Source: Megaustenia siamemsis
Lineage: Eukaryota; Mollusca; Gastropoda; Stylommatophora; Ariophantidae
Reading direction: 5' to 3'
Assembly: GCA_032433765.1 (NCBI GenBank)
Contig: JAVIAB010000139.1
Location: 47,674,421 to 47,738,420 of the forward strand
Length of the DNA stretch: 64,000 nt
Position 1 is the stretch's first letter; each line of letters begins with the position of its first letter. Made by a program: the position numbers and the translations under genes. Shown here piece after piece: positions 1 to 11,645 of this stretch. Under the pieces are notes generated by a model. That model had not been told where the DNA came from, did no database searches, and saw only the letters and a program-made list of their open reading frames with translations.

Positions 1-173
1 TTTTCTCCAGTTGTCTATAACTGCACATATATTTAGTATTTTATTTTAAAATGAATATAATTTTAGCCTACCTTGAACTGAATCATTGCTGCCAGAATGC
101 ACATAAATCCAAGAGAATGAGCAAATAAATTGTCAACAGTTCCGGCGCTTTAAATTCGTATATAGATGTAATA

Positions 174-360
174 TAGACAATATAGATGTTGGTTACAACT
201 GGAAAAATAGAAGGAAAGAGAGATCGCGGACGATAAAGTGAGAAAATACTGGATAGCTTGGTGTCATGGCATGGAAAACAGTCAACAACAGAACTGATAA
301 GATGCACTGTAGATAGAACATTGTGGAAGGACACGATCGCCAACGCCAACCGGCATGGCA
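174..360 (+). mobile_element. LINE-A 3' end fragment, 5'-truncated
   Basis: The plus strand encodes the C-terminal tail of a LINE reverse transcriptase (VTTGKIEGKRDRGR, then KQSTTELI, then TVDR-LW). It is the same tail as at 60960-61142, with an in-frame stop, so it is dead. The 10-bp AGATGTAATA occurs at 164-173 and 361-370 and may be the target-site duplication, although the flanks are AT-rich and this could be chance. The usual (GAT)n tail is almost absent. Confidence 0.75.
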
Positions 361-370
361 AGATGTAATA

Positions 371-664
371 GTGTCATCTAAAGAACAAACTATTGGGAAA
401 GATCACGACACGATATAAACACAAACTAAACAATTCATTATATTGTTTGTACATGTGGTTAATGAACATCCTAAATGACTGAAAGATAAATACAAACACA
501 TTTTGAAAAAAAATCAAGGAAACCAATTTTATGTGCAGAACTGGTCATCATGATAAAGGCTACTGTTGAATAAATTTTCTCACTTTTCTCCTATGTGATT
601 CTCATTCTAGTTAGAAATTATTTTGTTTTATTTACTTACACATCTGTGGGTGTATTGTTTGATC
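371..664. other. unannotated AT-rich stretch
   Basis: No coding signal, RNA gene or clear repeat was recognised here. Confidence 0.5.
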
Positions 665-694
665 CTACTGAAGGCCTATGGAGCCGAAACGTCG
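665..694 (+). other. TGAAGG...GCCGAAAC short motif
   Basis: A short GGCC...GAGCC hairpin is followed by GAAACGTCG. The layout resembles the CTGA...GAAAC arrangement often seen near termini of some retroelements (Penelope-like). It lacks the CTGATGA core of a hammerhead ribozyme, so only a motif is called. A similar motif lies on the minus strand at 20641-20669. Confidence 0.25.
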
Positions 695-774
695 TTCAAT
701 TGTGTCGTCCAATAATTACGTAAAGCTTTAACTATACCATTTTTTTCATTTCTCTTGTGGGGTTCAAACTTGCT

Positions 775-903
775 GTTCCAGCTTATCCCTGTCATTTCTG
801 GTTTCCTGCGTGGTTCCAGCTTGTTCTAATTTATCTGTGTCATTTCTGGTTTCCTGCGTGGTTCCAGCTTGTTCTAATTTATCTGTGTCATTTCTGGTTT
901 CCC
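775..903. repeat. 48-bp tandem repeat, about 2.7 copies
   Basis: A 48-bp unit beginning GTTCCAGCTT and ending CCTGCGTG repeats; the two later copies are identical and the first has a short deletion. Confidence 0.85.
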
Positions 904-930
904 TGAACAAAAATAGCAGTCTACCACAAT

Positions 931-3550
931 TTATTTCTGATTTGATATGGTTAGAAGCTGTTGTTCATTGTCTGCTGACATTAGAGTTTGCATAACAAAA
1001 TATGCTATCAGTGTTAGAACTGTTAATGGCTGTGATAGGTATCTTAAATCACCTCGGTCAAGCAAACATGTATATTCTAGCCATGAAGCTATTTGAAGGT
1101 CCGGCTCAGTATCCGCAGTTAAGCAATTATCTTGCTGCAGAACCTTACAGCAGGTAGACAATTTAAGCTTCTTAGACACTCTCAATGCAAGTAATCCAAC
1201 TGATATATACCAGTGCATCCACTGTTCCACCTGGGACAGTAATCTCACAGTCTTCTATTTTATAGTAGGAACCAATAAGGTATGAGTGCAGCGTGTGCTT
1301 ACTAGTTGTTGCATTTTCAAAAGCAGTATCAAATTCAGTGCTGAATTTTGTAGACATTTCAGAAAGTGGGACATCACCACAGCTTGATGAGCTGCTGCAT
1401 AAGACAGAACATATTTTCAATCTCCTCTCAGCCTCTAGGATCTATTTACTGAAGCAATGTGGTTAGCTCCTGACGGATGTCTGTAGTCACCAAAACTTGC
1501 CTCAAGTTTATCCGTCTGCAATCTTCCTAGCAGAACATATTTAACGCCTAAAGTATTGAGGTCAATCTCAGACACCTGGACCATTTAAAGTGCGAGTCAG
1601 TGTATAGAAAGTTCCAGTCGTTTTCCACCTCTGTAATGAAGATTCCTCCAAGCCGCTAGACACTGTCCGAACTGTACTATGTGCATTATATCACTTCAGT
1701 CTACATTTGTGATAGGCTGTGCTAAAGTATTTCGTGTTCTCTCACCCACAAAATATATTCTTAACATTGACAATGTTCCACCACTATTGATAAAGTTGGC
1801 AGTGTCATTCTGTCCCATTAGTAGGGTTGTCACATTATCAAAACTGTTAAACACAACTAGAGCCAAAGACACCTTTTGCTTTTCAAAACTAGATTTGTAG
1901 AGTGAGTTTTATTTTAAAGCTGGTGCCAATTTTGCAATGTTCAGTTGGCCTTGATGGTACAAGGATTTCAGACTAGACAAAGTAGCTTTCATCACAGTTC
2001 CACCAGAGTTTACTGGGTATAATGGGCATGTCAACATTTGGTCTGCATCCTTTAGGATTAGCCAGTTGTACCAAACAGACAGGGACTTTCGGTTTCAAGA
2101 TAACGCGGTCATGTTCGCGTCAACGTTCACTGATACATTTTTTGCCTGAAAGATGGTTAATTCTACCCTTCAAATGCAGGTAAGTGTATAGATAGGAAGT
2201 TCCACTGTTGGGATCTTCGCTGGTGAAGCGTATTACGTGCATGTGATCTAAAATCCTCTACAGTGTGCGCCATAGTGTGTTCTGTGTTGATTGCAATATA
2301 CGTCATCATTAGAATACAAGTCAGTATGGTGGATAGGCGGCAGGAACTGTTAAAGACTGTGTCTGAAAAGTGTTCCTTGTTGCAGTTTCCTCATATTCCG
2401 AGTCCGGCTTGCTGCCAGAGCTACTGTGATAAGTGCTCAGTGCACACCGCACACCGTGAGCTGTGTGTTTAATCCTTTTTGATCGTGCTTCGATATTTCG
2501 ATTGCTTACGATGAATGATGATATCGAATGACGGGAACAGGTGGCTGTGTTCACTTTCTGAGCGTTTTCGTCTTATGTCTTTTGGCGTGTGCTGAGACTG
2601 CAATGATGAGGGACTACAGCACCTTTCTTTGTTTGGGAGATGAGATATTAATTCGGATGATTCCACTGGCTTGGACGGTTGAGGAATTATGGATTTTAAT
2701 TCATTTGCAGTGATACCGGGGGCATTCCATAACCATAACCAAACAGACATCAATAAATGTACAGAATCGTGAAGAAGAAATATGAGTTTTCCAACTGATG
2801 GTTGTCAAAGCTCTGTTTTTCTGCTGCACACTGCAATCCCATGTAAACCTTTTCTGTTGACTGCACTATTATCAGCAATGAGAGATAGTACTGTCAATCC
2901 AACAGACTGCACACACTGAATGGTCTTCAGCAAATTGGCATGTAGATCACCTGTTCTCATATTCTTCTCTAGGATTAACCAACCTACAACCTCCGTGTAG
3001 CTGCCAAATACCGAAGAAATCATGCATGCCGGCCCAGTGGTGGCACTTTCCATTGGAGGCTATCCCAATGGGTTTCCTACTGTGTAGTTCACAGCAGACA
3101 TATATTTCATCCATTTGAAATGCTACAACTCACTCTCACTCTCTCTCTTTTGATAACAGATTGCTGCTATTAACTGATAGATACTTGCCTATATCAAACT
3201 CTGTTGACTTCGTTATGGTGGGGATAAGTCTTTTGAATCTTATTGGACGAGGAAGAAAGAAACCTAGATTCTTATAAATCTGTAGCAAACAGGAGACTTT
3301 CTGTACGCCAAACAAAGCTTTGTGTGTGCTACATCTGTAACGTTTTGTACTGTCATCAACTGCAACTGCTCATCCAGAAACTGCTCAGTTTTTTTACTGA
3401 CGTAAAACTGTCTGACTTATTGAGAGGGGACAATAAAGTGATAACGTGCATTATATCATCAAGGGTCCTTGTGAGGTAGTCATCAACAGTAACATCATCT
3501 TCAATATTTTTGTTCATACAACAGCTCCACAGATTGACTAGCTGTGACAA
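931..3550 (-). pseudogene. P-element-like (THAP9-type) transposase fossil
   Basis: The minus strand encodes, in order but with stops and frameshifts, the landmarks of P-superfamily transposases. At about 3100-3120 is MDEIYV, which in this family carries the first catalytic Asp of the RNase H fold. At about 2848-2890 is LSLIADNSAVNRKG, with the second Asp motif. At about 1450-1535 is GRLQTDKLEASFG followed by YRHPSGANHIASV, typical of the C-terminal domain. At about 1010-1080 is CLLDRGDLRYLSQPL, matching the family's 'RGGL' region. Between these lies a GTP-binding-insert-like part at 1680-2060. These enzymes move DNA by cut-and-paste. No THAP zinc finger and no terminal inverted repeats were found. 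A dispersed repeat (2321-2743) interrupts it between the RNase H part and the C-terminal part. I am confident of the family from motif order, less so of the limits. Confidence 0.72.
2321..2743 (-). repeat. dispersed repeat of unknown type, copy 1
   Basis: About 420 bp match 56436-56848 in the same orientation. Both copies end with GGCRTTCCATAACCATAACCA-type sequence. Read on the minus strand, both encode PGITANELKSII near one end, then PVESS, HL-NKER and SEHS. That hints at an old protein-coding transposon, but I do not recognise the family. It lies inside the P-like fossil and could be an insertion or part of it. Confidence 0.7.
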
Positions 3551-4329
3551 TCTCTCACATTATTACACACTCAATGGAATGACTTTGCTTTAATTAAATC
3601 TGTCTTAAGGTAAACGCTGAACGAGAGATCTTCCAACAATCTTCATACTCAGTTCTATGGCTGGTATCCTGTTAGGCTCCACATTTAATGTATAAAGTAG
3701 AATATATTCATTGTTCAAGCAAATGTCCTTTTAACTGGATGTTGACATTTATTTCACAATTGTCATGTCGTTAAAATTGCTTATCAGATCTGATTCCAGC
3801 TTTTCACAAGCAGCGATTTCATGTCTTTCTTCGAGCTCTTATACTCGGATCATTGCGCTGTATGACATGTTTTTTGTTGTTGTTTTTTTTTACAAATTTG
3901 ATGGCAGATTAAAAAAAAATATTGTTGGACACGTCGAGTTTCAAAACCTGGCAACGCCTGTCAATTATGTGTTATAAACCATCAGCACCAGACCCTATGT
4001 CGAAATTAATCACGTCTTTCTATGTTTAATAATAATAATACAACGGAATATTGAGAGCCAATTATTTTTACAAGTTAATAGATGGGGGCTTACATAAATA
4101 CTGTTGTTATAAACGTCGTCATCATAATTAAAATAATTTGATCTCCATTAATGCACACAAGACTTATCAGACGTTTGCAGGATAAAATCATTTCGGCCAG
4201 AATACACATAAATCCGAAAAGAGTAGACTATAAATGAAGATTCAAATTCTAAACGTCAGACTAACTTTTATCCCATCGCTCTGATGTCATCTGGCTTCCG
4301 CTCTAGCCGGGTACACATTTTTAAAAAAA
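3551..4329. other. unannotated intergenic or intronic stretch
   Basis: No gene or repeat recognised; only short homopolymer runs and an (AAT)n patch near 4030. Confidence 0.5.
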
Positions 4330-4850
4330 GCCGTGCCTAAATGCCTAATCATTGTTATTGAGTTTTTTTGTGGGTCACCATCATTGCACTCCGAACATGT
4401 TCATAGTTGCTCAGATCTCCTCTTCAGCAAGTCCCGCAATGTCCAGCAACTGGCGACTCCAGTTCTGAGTTGGTTGATAAGTCTTCTTAAACGCCCATTA
4501 AGTTTCCCGTTTCTGGCTGTGCCCATCTTAACTCCCATCTCTTTCACCAGAAGGAGTGACGTGGACTCATGGCACTCGAAGTCCTATGCCCTTCCCACAT
4601 CTCGGAGGGCATTGATGACGTCCGCCCGATCCATTGGTTGATCGTCTTCAACGACAGCGAAGTTAGCCAACTTGTCCGTTCTTTCATTTCCCCGTACTCC
4701 CGCATGTCCAGGGACGTAGACAGATGTGACCTTACGTATTTTTGATTTCTGCAACGACTCTACCCATTGTCTGCGTACAGAGCCCGCTTCCACTTTTCTT
4801 ATCATGCTCATCGAATCACTTAGTATGCAGACGTGGGTGTACCTAATCAC
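4330..4850 (-). pseudogene. LINE-J RNase H domain and C-terminal tail
   Basis: The minus strand encodes a type I RNase H as carried by Jockey/I-like non-LTR retrotransposons. ILSDS holds a catalytic Asp, and VPGHAGVRGNERTDKLA (about 4657-4722) holds the HxG and D motif. Downstream, after a frame change, come RLINQLRTGVAS and a Cys-rich end (CSECND) typical of the tail of these ORFs. RT and endonuclease domains are missing. A related 3' end lies at 62222-62355 on the plus strand. Confidence 0.75.
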
Positions 4851-5937
4851 TGATTTCCTTTAGAGACCTATCAGGCGGTAACACCATAAGTTATTGAAGA
4901 TTTTTCACCATTTTCCCTTACATTATGTTTGCCAATTTCTAGATTTATCTATCCAGCCCATGTTACCATCAACTATTTCCACCTTTGTTTACATACTTTC
5001 ACCTATCACTGTTCTATGTCAGATTTTTTTTTTTTTTTTTTTTTGCCAGACCTTTTTGTCCTATGAAATGCAAATACCACCATATTTATAATATAAATGA
5101 TAAATCTAAAGTCTAAAGGTAAAGAAAACGGTTGACTCCTGATTATTTGATACCTATGAGCTATTTTCATTTATTTTAGAACACCCTCTAACATGGAAAT
5201 TTTTTTAACTTACGTTTTGATAAGTATCCCACCTTACAGTTGATACACCCTTTTCATGTCGTCCGTCCGTGCGCGCGCGCATGTGTGTGTGATTAATGCA
5301 CTTCGCCAAAATTAAAGTGTTCATTAAAAAAAATATTTTAAAAAATAGTCATATATATATATACATATTGAAGACAATTAGTTTTGAAGACAATTAGTTA
5401 TCCCCAATAAAGGGCCCATTATCGGCTTGGACGTTGATCATGTAACAAGCTACTCCCTGCAAAATTTGTTGATTAGGATCAATAAGTCATTATGGGTGTG
5501 GCCACATCCGGTAGAAATAAACTGGATCCAGTTAGTATTTACTATTTTTTTTTAATCTCCAGAAAAGCAGCTCAACAAATATATATGACCACTGTTGACA
5601 CCTTTTATCAATTGAGACGATTACGTCCAGACTAGTTTATGAAAAAATCGAAATAAGCAGGAGGCACAGTCAAAGGTTTGGCTCTACGGCCGGCATACTT
5701 GTGAGCGACAAAATACGGTTCTTTTAAACTACTCTTTGCAATCCTCTTACAATTGTTTCCTCCTCGCGATGACTACTAAAAAGCAGCTGTTTTTTTTTTT
5801 TTTTGGGGGGGGGGGGAATAATCATCATTATTTGTTAAATAAACCAAAAGTAGATGGATCGAAACGAACTATGCAGACGTCACGGCCTGCAGTATGATGT
5901 GGTACAAAGTACGTTCTTTAAAAAGCGAAGAAATAGC

Positions 5938-5938
<1 letters not shown>
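4851..5938. other. unannotated stretch with short simple repeats
   Basis: Contains poly-T (about 5023-5044), a short (CG)n(TG)n run near 5270-5291, an (AT)n run near 5351 and T/G runs near 5790-5817. No gene seen. Confidence 0.5.

Positions 5939-6008
<70 letters not shown>
5939..6008. repeat. (TA)n microsatellite
   Basis: About 34 uninterrupted TA units. Confidence 0.98.
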
Positions 6009-6012
<4 letters not shown>

Positions 6013-6690
6013 TAGGGTGTGGAACGAAGGCAACGATTATGAAAGCAAAAAGAAGAGAAAATTGTGCAGACTGAGCAAGTTGCATGTTTAGTGTCAGAGA
6101 TTTCCTGATTCATGCATTCTGGCTAGAACATTCGACTATAGTAACAATATAAAGCTGACACATGCGTCGAATCGAACACGTATATTTTTAGATACAATAT
6201 AAGACAAATGCCACGAGACATGGCCACATAGAAGTAATGCTGGATAAATACATCTGACCTTTCAGTCAACAGTTGTTCTGACTTGTTCAACATCAAGGGT
6301 CAAATCAATAAAGTTAAGTCTGAGCAAACCGTATTGACGAATGTCTAGTGGTTCTTTCCCCATCGTTCGATCAGTACTGTCTAAGTCGTGTATACATGAC
6401 TGAAACCTGCGTTTAGTATATTTTGTACGCATGTGCTCATTCGGTTAATAAAGAAAGAAATAACGAATTAAAATAGTTTGACCACAGGCAAATAAACAAA
6501 ATCATACCATATATCAAAACACGCAGCAAAAACAACAGACAGAGAAGGTGTTGTCGAAAACAAATGGATAGACAGAACAATAGAGGACCCATGGAAACGT
6601 GAAAGCAAAAGAAGCCAATCGAAGAGCAAAGGACCACACTTTTCTAAAATAAGGAAGCAAAAAAGGAAGAATTATATCATAAATGGAAAC
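6009..6690. other. unannotated stretch
   Basis: No coding, RNA or repeat signal recognised. Confidence 0.45.
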
Positions 6691-7180
6691 TATGCCATAT
6701 AATCTCAGAGTTCATTCAACGATCGATCCAATATTTCACTCACTAACAACAAAACCTTCCATCTACAAACTCAATCATCTATCCAATATTTCACTCACTA
6801 ACAACAAAACCTTCCATCTACAAACTCAATCATCGATTCAATCACTCAATTATCGACAACAAAATCATATTCAGTCATTGACAACCAGAACCTTTCATCT
6901 ACAATCTCATTTTTTTTTACAAAGAAATTCAATATCTCAGTTACAGTCAATAAAACCTTCCATATGCACGCTCAGTCATGAATCAATCGATTTAACTTCT
7001 CGGTTACCTATAACAAAAACCTTCCATCTACAGACTCATTCAATCATTTTACGATTCAGTCATCTATTCACTGACAAGGAAACCTTTCATCTAGACTCAT
7101 TTATTCATTCATTCTCTTAGTCACTGACAAGAAAACATTTCTACAGACTCATTTATTTATTCATTAATCGATTCAGTTAC
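6691..7180. repeat. degenerate tandem repeat related to the 52-bp array
   Basis: Irregular repeats of AACAAAACCTTCCATCTACA with CTCATTCA-like segments, of varying length. They grade into the regular 52-bp array downstream and look like its diverged edge. The long open frame here is a by-product of stop-poor sequence. Confidence 0.75.
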
Positions 7181-8085
7181 CGACAACAAAACTCTACGAC
7201 TCATTCATTATATGATTCAGAAACCTAGTCCTCGACAACAAAACTCTACGACTCATTCACTATATGATTCAGAAACCTAGTCCTCGACAACAAAACTCTA
7301 CAACTCATTCATTATATGATTCAGAAACCTAGTCCTCGACAACAAAACTCTACGACTCATTCACTATATGATTCAGAAACCTAGTCCTCGACAACAAAAC
7401 TCTACGACTCATTCATTATATGATTCAGAAACCTAGTCCTCGACAACAAAACTCTACGACTCATTCACTATATATGATTCAGAAACCTAGTCCTCGACAA
7501 CAAAACTCTACGACTCATTCATTATATGATTCAGAAACCTAGTCCTCGACAACAAAACTCTACGACTCATTCATTATATGATTCATAAACCTAGTCCTCG
7601 ACAACAAAACTCTACGGCTCATTCATTATATGATTCAGAAACCTAGTCCTCGACAACAAAACTCTACGACTCATTCATTATATGATTCATAAACCTAGTC
7701 CTCGACAACAAAACTCTACGGCTCATTCATTATATGATTCAGAAACCTAGTCCTCGACAACAAAACTCTACGACTCATTCATTATATGATTCAGAAACCT
7801 AGTCATCGGCAACAAAACTCTACGACTCATTCATTATATGATTCAGAAACCTAGTCATCGGCAACAAAACTCTACGACTCATTCATTATATGATTCAGAA
7901 ACCTAGTCATCGGCAACAAAACTCTACGACTCATTCATTATATGATTCAGAAACCTAGTCATCGGCAACAAAACTCTACGACTCATTCATTATATGATTC
8001 AGAAACCTAGTCATCGACCACAAAACTCTACGACTCATTCACTATATGATTCAAAAACCTAGTCACCGACAACAAAAACCCTTCA
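7181..8085. repeat. 52-bp minisatellite, about 17 copies
   Basis: The unit contains ACTCTACGACTCATTCATTA, TATGATTCAGAAACCTAGTC and CTCGACAACAAA. Neighbouring units share variants: CCTCGACAAC in the left part and CATCGGCAAC in units from about 7800, so variants spread in blocks. Confidence 0.95.
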
Positions 8086-8330
8086 TCTACAGACGCACTC
8101 ACAAATTTTAATCAATGGCAAAGAAAAAACAAACAAAAACTCATCCATCAATTTAATCACAGTGGCACACATATCAAGACGTCCAACTTACCAATCCATC
8201 CATCCACAGACTAATCAATTCATTGAGGCATACACAATACAGTTTAACCATTTTTCAATGCTGACGATCATCCACACAAATGTCTACCAACTTACTCATT
8301 AATTCCCTCACCCATTTTAACATACATTAG

Positions 8331-8457
8331 AGTAGAGTGGAGTGGAGTGGAGTGGAGTGGAGTGGAGTGGAGTGGGGTGGGGTGAGGGTAGGGTAGGGCA
8401 GGGTAGGGTAGGGTAGGGTAGGGTACGGTACAGTACAGTACAGTACAGTACAGTACA
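8331..8457. repeat. three abutting pentanucleotide arrays
   Basis: (GAGTG)n at about 8331-8383 passes into (GGGTA)n at about 8384-8425 and then (GTACA)n at about 8425-8457. Each step differs by one or two bases from the last. Confidence 0.95.
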
Positions 8458-8631
8458 ACTTTAGTTACATGGGGGAAGAAATAAGTGCAAGAGGATGAGT
8501 GCAAGATTTGGAGAAATGAACTTCCTGCTAATGGAATTAATATGAACTTCCTGCTAATGGAATTAATGCAAATTCACGCAAGTGATTATAAACCCAAAAA
8601 TGATATCAAACAGGAGTACCACACTGATTGT

Positions 8632-8873
8632 AAAAGTAGTAAAGAACCCCGTCACGCCAAGTGGTGCATATGGAATATGGTGTTTTTGACCATAAATTTT
8701 ACAGACCTTCAGCACGTGATTTTTGGGGTAATGTGGTCGGTATTACGCCCGTGCCGCTTTACTTTCCCAGAAAAAATTCGGTACCCATTTAAGGCAGGGT
8801 GGATCCGGAAGCCGTCGGTTGGGATCGAACCCTACTCCTTGTCCTTTGTAGTCCAGTTCACTAACCACTGAGC
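8632..8873 (-). mobile_element. SINE-1, near full length
   Basis: The minus strand begins with a tRNA-like head (A box TAGCTCAGTGGTTAGT, B box GGTTCGATCCC). A body follows with the family sequences GGGTACC, GGAAAGTAAAGCGGCACG and TTGGCGTGACGGGG. The exact 15-bp target-site duplication TACCACACTGATTGT flanks it at 8617-8631 and 8874-8888. Confidence 0.93.
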
Positions 8874-8919
8874 TACCACACTGATTGTGTTATGTTGTAA
8901 CACATCCACCAAGTCCCTC

Positions 8920-9135
8920 ATCAACCAGGCCATTCACTCACTCAGCTTTTCCTTATATCATTCATTCACCCATCTACTCAATCACTCACTCAATCACTCA
9001 CTCATCCATTCACCAATCTACCTTCCTTCCTTCTATCACCACATCCGTGCTCCCTCTTCCTCCCATCCTTATCCTCAACTCATTTCCTTCGAGTCTGCTT
9101 TCCTTCCTTCTCTCCTCTTCTCGTTTTTTTTCCTG
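8920..9135. repeat. (CACT)n and pyrimidine-rich low complexity
   Basis: Imperfect ACTCAATCACTC repeats followed by TTCCTTCC-rich sequence. Open frames here are not credible genes. Confidence 0.75.
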
Positions 9136-9178
9136 ACCTTCACCCTACGACTACCCATCAACGTCCGTTATTAAAAGG

Positions 9179-9237
9179 GTGTTAGTGGCGATAATTGGGG
9201 TTATGGTTTTAGTGGCGATAATTGGGGTTAGGGTGTA
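9179..9237. repeat. short tandem duplication of about 28 bp
   Basis: TTAGTGGCGATAATTGGGGT occurs twice in tandem. Confidence 0.8.
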
Positions 9238-10201
9238 ATATGCCAGGTTGTTGTAAAACTGACAAGGCCAAAAAAAAAAAAAAATAAGTCCATAAAAATG
9301 TCCGGTAACAGCTTAACGTTAGTAAGGGACATCACGAGATGACCACGACGCTCTAGCTCAGCAGGGCTTCTGCTGGAACAATCAATGGACAAGACACACA
9401 CATATAAATATGCAAATTAAATCTACATGGCGACATGATCATAGAATATCTCAAAAAGAAAAATATATTATTATTGTTATTAATAAATGTGCCTTACGTG
9501 GCCATAGATGAGATGTGTTTGTGGCATATGGCCGTGTTGGTTGTTCATTTCGGGACACAATATATTCGACGTCAGAACAGCATTTTCAGTTCCTGATAGC
9601 GTTCCCTCTTGGATTAGTACAAGTATGGCCAAATTAGTTAGTTTTTTTCCCCCCAAGGCACGGTCTGGAGGTGGAGTACGGCCTTAGTCAGCTACGAGTC
9701 ATAGACAACATAACAGCGTTGATGCCGCGGAACCTCATAACCTCAAAATAGTAGTTTGACACTGATATCGGAGGGACATTTGAAGTAAATACATTATCAA
9801 TTGTTATGCCGCCAGTGTTAATGTGATATTTGATCAATGGGGACAGTTGATAATCTGCAGTCTTGGCCTTTTGGCATCTTGTTTCAGATTCGCAAACGAG
9901 TCTTCCATCCTCTGTAATATATTTATTCCTTTAATTTACATAAACAAAAGAAATGCCACACAAGTGCATACATACACATATAATCAAACGGATAGATTAA
10001 AAAAAAACCGTTTTGTCATTAAGAAAATTTCTGTCACGACCCACGAGTATAGGGAATATAGGTGTTAGTGCCCTTATTTTTCATGGTCACGTTTATTAAG
10101 ACAAGTGGCCAGCAACACATCGGTACCGTTATCTTAAACGGCACTTATTTAAAGCTTGAAGAAACGTAGAACGGGATCTAAACGGACCTTTTGCTATATC
10201 A
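9238..10201. other. unannotated stretch
   Basis: No gene or known repeat recognised, apart from a poly-A run near 9270. Confidence 0.45.
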
Positions 10202-10213
10202 ATGGATAGACAG

Positions 10214-10477
10214 GGGAGCCGCGATAGCTCAGTGCTTAGTGAACTGGACTACAAAGGACAAGGGGTAGGGTTCGATCCCAACCGACGGTTTCCGGGTTCA
10301 CCTAGCCTTTAATGGGTACCGGATTTTTTTCTGGGAAAGTAAAGCGGCACGGACCCAATACCGACCACATTCCCCCAAAAATCATGTGCTGAAGGTCTGT
10401 AAAATTTATGGTCACTAACACCATATTCCCTATACGCCACTTGGCGTGACGGGGGTACTTTACTTTTTATTTTTTTT
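10214..10477 (+). mobile_element. SINE-1, full length
   Basis: GGGAGCCGCGATAGCTCAGT starts the tRNA-like head and GGGTTCGATCCCAACC is the B-box region. The body ends CGCCACTTGGCGTGACGGGG, then a T-rich tail. Near-identical 12-mers ATGGATAGACAG (10202-10213) and ATGGACAGACAG (10478-10489) are the likely target-site duplication. Confidence 0.93.
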
Positions 10478-10606
10478 ATGGACAGACAGACTGGCAGGCG
10501 GGCGGGCGGGCAGACGGACGGACTAACTAGACAGACAGGCAGGCAGGCAGGCAAGCAGACAGGCAGGCAAGCAGACAGACAGACAGACAGACAGATAGAT
10601 AGATTC
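10478..10606. repeat. (GACA)n/(GGCA)n/(GATA)n microsatellite
   Basis: Compound tetranucleotide repeat directly after the SINE-1 tail. Confidence 0.93.
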
Positions 10607-11079
10607 AATGTCAGACCAAATAGACAGAATATAATATTAGTGAAACATACAGAGGGACAGATGGAATACAGAAAGAGTAGTGGGAAAAATAGACAGATTA
10701 AAACAAAATAAATACAGACAGACTGAGAGGACGATTAATTCAATAATACACACTTTAGCTTCATCATTAAATTGCAAATATGAAAATGTTAATTTCCTGT
10801 AAGCGACACAGACACAGATCATACTTGCAAATTATGTGACAACAAATGCCATCAATAAAGCGTAGGATCACTGTGGCTGTGTCACGAGTGGTCAATGTAT
10901 GCCGAGTTCATTATTACGAGTGCTGGTGATTAACATAAACCTCAATGCACAAAACATACGGGTGTTCAGTTACGTTGAGAGTACGGGTTTACGTCTGTAT
11001 GGTTCCTGTAACTCGCTTGAATACCCGCACGTCCTATCAGCTGTTTATTTCCATAACTGATTGACTTCTTAGTTCTAGA
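10607..11079. other. unannotated stretch
   Basis: No gene or repeat recognised. Confidence 0.45.
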
Positions 11080-11390
11080 TCCTCTCCGCGCCGCTAGACG
11101 TCGCCTAGGGTTTCTAGTGTTTTTCGCCACCCATCTGTTCTAGGCGAAATGATGTTCGATTTTATCTAATGAGTCTATGCCTGCCAACTTTGCTTCTCTT
11201 ATAAGTGTTCTTTTTACAGTCTCTTTAGGTCTTCCTATTTTTCTAATGTTTCCCATATAAGAGCCTATTTTAGAATTCTCTTGTTGTCTCTTCTCAGCAC
11301 ATGTTCGACATTTTTCCATCGTCTTTCCTTATTTGTGGAAGAGATCGTTGGTTGCTTTGGATCAGATCTTCTTGGCTTATGTAACCTTAA
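11080..11390 (-). mobile_element. old LINE-B 3' fragment
   Basis: The minus strand encodes a diverged LINE-B tail: VLRRDNKRI, then ALIWET, then GRPKETVKRTLIREAKLAGI. It is about as long as, but clearly older than, the tails at 13762 and 23058. Stops interrupt it. Confidence 0.75.
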
Positions 11391-11475
11391 ATGGGTACCG
11401 GAATGGTGGCCTAGATATGATAGATATGACCACATTATTTAAATTGTGTCAAAGGTTAAAAAAAAAAGGTTACCT
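11386..11475 (+). mobile_element. possible SINE-1 remnant
   Basis: TAAATGGGTACCGGA followed by GACCACATTA recalls the SINE-1 body with an internal deletion. Too short to be sure. Confidence 0.35.
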
Positions 11476-11487
11476 TTAAAAATTAAA

Positions 11488-11645
11488 GTGTTACAATGAA
11501 CAAAAAAGTTAAGTGTTACAATGAACAAAAAAGTTAAAGTGTTACAATGAACAAAAAAGTTAAGTGTTACAATGAACAAAAAAGTTAAGTGTTACAATGA
11601 ACAAAAAAGTTAAAGTGTTACAATGAACAAAAAAGTTAAAGTGTT
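11488..11645. repeat. 25/26-bp tandem repeat, about 6 copies
   Basis: The unit is GTGTTACAATGAACAAAAAA plus GTTAA or GTTAAA. Confidence 0.93.

Noticed and set aside
665..694. Hammerhead ribozyme
   Set aside because: The core reads CTGAAGG and not CTGATGA, and stems I and III could not be drawn.
8384..8425. (GGGTA)n as telomere sequence
   Set aside because: It is not the TTAGGG repeat, is short, and sits between other pentamer arrays inside a scaffold.
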